This document shows, piece after piece, positions 62,142 to 64,000 of a stretch of 64,000 nucleotides of DNA. This stretch comes from CAVSQX01 sp963730225 (GTDB lineage Bacteria > Planctomycetota > Phycisphaerae > Tepidisphaerales > Tepidisphaeraceae). How positions within the stretch are numbered: the first letter of the stretch is position 1; every line of letters begins with the position of its first letter. The stretch is taken from the NCBI GenBank assembly GCA_963730225.1, contig CAVSQX010000002.1:62001-126000 (forward strand), in the 5' to 3' direction. The notes beneath the pieces were generated by a model that was not told the DNA's origin, ran no database searches, and saw nothing but the letters and a program-made list of their open reading frames with translations. Position numbers and translations under genes: made by a program.

Positions 62142-64000
62142 ATGCCCGCCACACAATCGCCCCCGCAGCCGCAGAAGATGGAATTCAAAACCGAGCTCAA
62201 GCAACTGCTCGATCTGATCATCCATTCGCTCTACACCAAGAAGGAAATCTTCCTCCGCGAGCTGATCAGCAACGCCGCCGACGCGATCGACAAGGTGCGC
62301 TTCGAATCGCTGACCAATCCCGATCTGCTCGAAGGCAACAGCGATTGGAAAATCAAAATCATCCCCGACGAATCGGCCGGGACGTTGAGCGTTTCCGACA
62401 ACGGCATCGGCATGAGCCGCGAGTCGATCGTGCAGAACCTGGGCACCATCGCCAAGAGCGGCACCCAGGCGTTTCTGGAAAATCTCAAAGCCGCCAACGT
62501 TGCTAATCGGCCGGAGCTAATCGGCCAGTTCGGCGTCGGGTTTTACGCTTCGTTCATGGTGGCCGATCGCGTCACCGTGCTTTCCCGCATGGCCGGCGAC
62601 GTTTCCGACGGCGTCAAATGGGAATCCGACGGGCAGGGCGAATTCACCGTCGAGCCGTTCGAAAAGCCAACCCGCGGCACCGACGTCATTTTGCATCTGC
62701 GCGAAGATGCCAAGGAATTTCTCAAAACCTGGCGAATCCGCGAAATCGTCAAACAGTATTCCGATTTTATCGACCATCCGATCGTGATGGATGTCGAGCA
62801 CGAAAAAGACGGCAAGAAAACCATCGAAGAGGAAACGCTCAACTCCCGCAAGGCGATCTGGCTGCGGCCCAAATCGGAAATCAAGCAGGAAGAATACGAC
62901 GAATTCTACAAACAGCTTTCCCGCGATTTCGAACCGCCGCTGAAAACCATTCACGTGGCGGCCGAGGGAACGATGGAGTTTCGCGCCCTGATGTTCCTGC
63001 CAAGCCATCGTCCGCTCGATTGGATGATGGGCCCGCCGCCCAAGAGCGGATTGGATTTGTACGTGAAGCGCGTGCTGATCATGCACCAGTGCGAGGAGTT
63101 GCTGCCGCCTTATCTGCGCTTCGTCAAAGGCGTCGTCGACAGCAGCGATCTTCCGCTGAACGTCTCCCGCGAAACGCTTCAGCACAATCCGCTGCTGGCC
63201 AGGATCAACTCGAATCTGGTCAATCGAATTCTCAAGACGCTCGACGAGATGAAAACCGGCGAGTACGAAACCTACCTGAAGTTCTACAAGGAATTCCGCG
63301 AGCTGCTCAAGGAAGGCGTCGGCCTTGATTTCGCCAACCGTGAACGCCTGGCCGACCTGCTGTTGTTCGAATCCACCAAAACCGAATCCGGTAAATTCAC
63401 CACGCTCGAGCAATATCTGGCCGGCATGAAGTCCGAGCAGAAGGAAATCCTCTATCTCATCGGCGAGAACCGCGCGATGCTGGAAAACTCACCGTATCTG
63501 GAATCCGCCAAATCCGCCGGGCAGGAAGTGCTGTTGTTGACCGATCCGATCGACGAATACGTCGTCTCGCATCTGCGGGAGTACAAAGGCAAGCATCTCA
63601 AGCCCGTCGATCGCGGCGAAGATCAGACCCCTCAATCCGACGAGCAAAAGAAGCAGTCCGAATCTTTCAAGCCGTTGCTCGATGCCCTCAAGCCCAGGTT
63701 GACGGAAGTGAAAGACATTCGCCTTTCGCATCGGCTCAAGGAAAGCGCCGCCGTTCTCGTGGCCGATCAATTCGCTCCCAGCGCCCACATGGAACGCCTC
63801 ATGCACCGCCTCGGCCAAGTTCCTGAACCCGGCTCATTCAAACGAATTCTCGAATTGAATCCCGATCATCCCGCCGTCGCGCGGCTGAAAAATCTCTTCG
63901 AGCAGAACCCCGCCGATCCGAAGATCGAATCCTTCGCCCGTCTGCTGCTCGATCAGGCCACCATCGCCGAGGGATCAGCGATCAAAGACCCCGCTGCATT
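62142..64000 (+). CDS. htpG: Molecular chaperone HtpG (Hsp90), 3' end outside window
   Basis: ATP-dependent cytosolic Hsp90 chaperone. Start ATG 62142 with GAGGAAC upstream. The N-terminal ATPase has MEFKTELKQLLDLIIHSLYT-KKEIFLRELISNAADAIDK, the ATP-lid text SVSDNGIGMSRESIVQNLGT and IGQFGVGFYASFMVAD. The middle domain has KGVVDSSDLPLNVSRETLQH, and the C-terminal domain extends to the window edge (about 619 codons seen). No frame breaks found over this stretch. Confidence 0.95.
   Translation, partial: MPATQSPPQPQKMEFKTELKQLLDLIIHSLYTKKEIFLRELISNAADAIDKVRFESLTNPDLLEGNSDWKIKIIPDESAGTLSVSDNGIGMSRESIVQNLGTIAKSGTQAFLENLKAANVANRPELIGQFGVGFYASFMVADRVTVLSRMAGDVSDGVKWESDGQGEFTVEPFEKPTRGTDVILHLREDAKEFLKTWRIREIVKQYSDFIDHPIVMDVEHEKDGKKTIEEETLNSRKAIWLRPKSEIKQEEYDEFYKQLSRDFEPPLKTIHVAAEGTMEFRALMFLPSHRPLDWMMGPPPKSGLDLYVKRVLIMHQCEELLPPYLRFVKGVVDSSDLPLNVSRETLQHNPLLARINSNLVNRILKTLDEMKTGEYETYLKFYKEFRELLKEGVGLDFANRERLADLLLFESTKTESGKFTTLEQYLAGMKSEQKEILYLIGENRAMLENSPYLESAKSAGQEVLLLTDPIDEYVVSHLREYKGKHLKPVDRGEDQTPQSDEQKKQSESFKPLLDALKPRLTEVKDIRLSHRLKESAAVLVADQFAPSAHMERLMHRLGQVPEPGSFKRILELNPDHPAVARLKNLFEQNPADPKIESFARLLLDQATIAEGSAIKDPAA

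Noticed and set aside
1..64000. tRNA or rRNA genes
   Set aside because: No cloverleaf-like sequence with a TTCRA arm and no rRNA-like conserved stretch was seen on reading.

Overview
The window looks like a chromosome segment from a Planctomycetota bacterium, most likely of the Phycisphaerae (inference from protein style, not a database search). Pointers are two H-X9-DG-type prepilin-like genes with the FTLVELLVVIGIIALL leader, an HTH plus receiver fusion regulator, large secreted propeller proteins, an Mla-type lipid transporter and a high-GC sequence with many short overlapping gene junctions. No rRNA, tRNA or CRISPR array was recognised. A dominant technical feature is a series of about 18 single-base frame breaks, mixed insertions and deletions and often in homopolymers. 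They hit conserved single-copy genes such as uvrA, pstS and the siroheme dehydrogenase, so they look like sequencing errors rather than decay. I give the full reconstructed spans.

Layout. 1-2 kb: leftward tetrapyrrole operon (precorrin-2 dehydrogenase, CcsA/HemX-like protein, 5' part of hemA). 2-7.7 kb: methylthioadenosine phosphorylase and a giant secreted TPR/PQQ-propeller protein. 7.7-13 kb: leftward operon of a TPR/glycosyltransferase-9-like protein and two tandem paralogous membrane glycosyltransferase-like proteins of equal length. 13-15.6 kb: a flavin amine oxidase and a prepilin-like protein. 15.8-29 kb: a Mu-like transposable prophage or remnant. Its early arm runs left (Cro-like regulator, small proteins, zinc-finger protein, MuA, MuB, Gp16-like and Gp27-like proteins). 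A divergent repressor and a rightward arm follow (own sigma factor, small proteins, tape measure, tail fragment). No portal, large terminase or capsid gene is seen. Candidate inverted transposase-binding repeats lie at both ends.

29-33.4 kb: a three-gene signalling operon (HTH-REC, HDOD-histidine kinase, REC-GAF). 33.6-42.6 kb: a lower-GC lipoprotein, pstS-pstC-pstA without pstB, family 5 uracil-DNA glycosylase, a second prepilin, NifU-like protein, tadA, a DUF1259 protein and an HtrA protease without signal peptide. 42.7-51.9 kb: DegT aminotransferase, an MsbA-like exporter with a PDZ-like insertion, a quinone oxidoreductase, the mlaEFD set, and STAS plus anti-sigma kinase genes. 52-64 kb: uvrA, another membrane glycosyltransferase-like protein, an 1145-aa membrane/propeller protein of unknown role, small proteins and the 5' part of htpG.

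Four intergenic palindromic repeats of different sequence punctuate the host part of the window. The best candidates for new biology are the Mu-like element with its sigma factor and C2H2-like zinc finger, and the PDZ-bearing ABC exporter.
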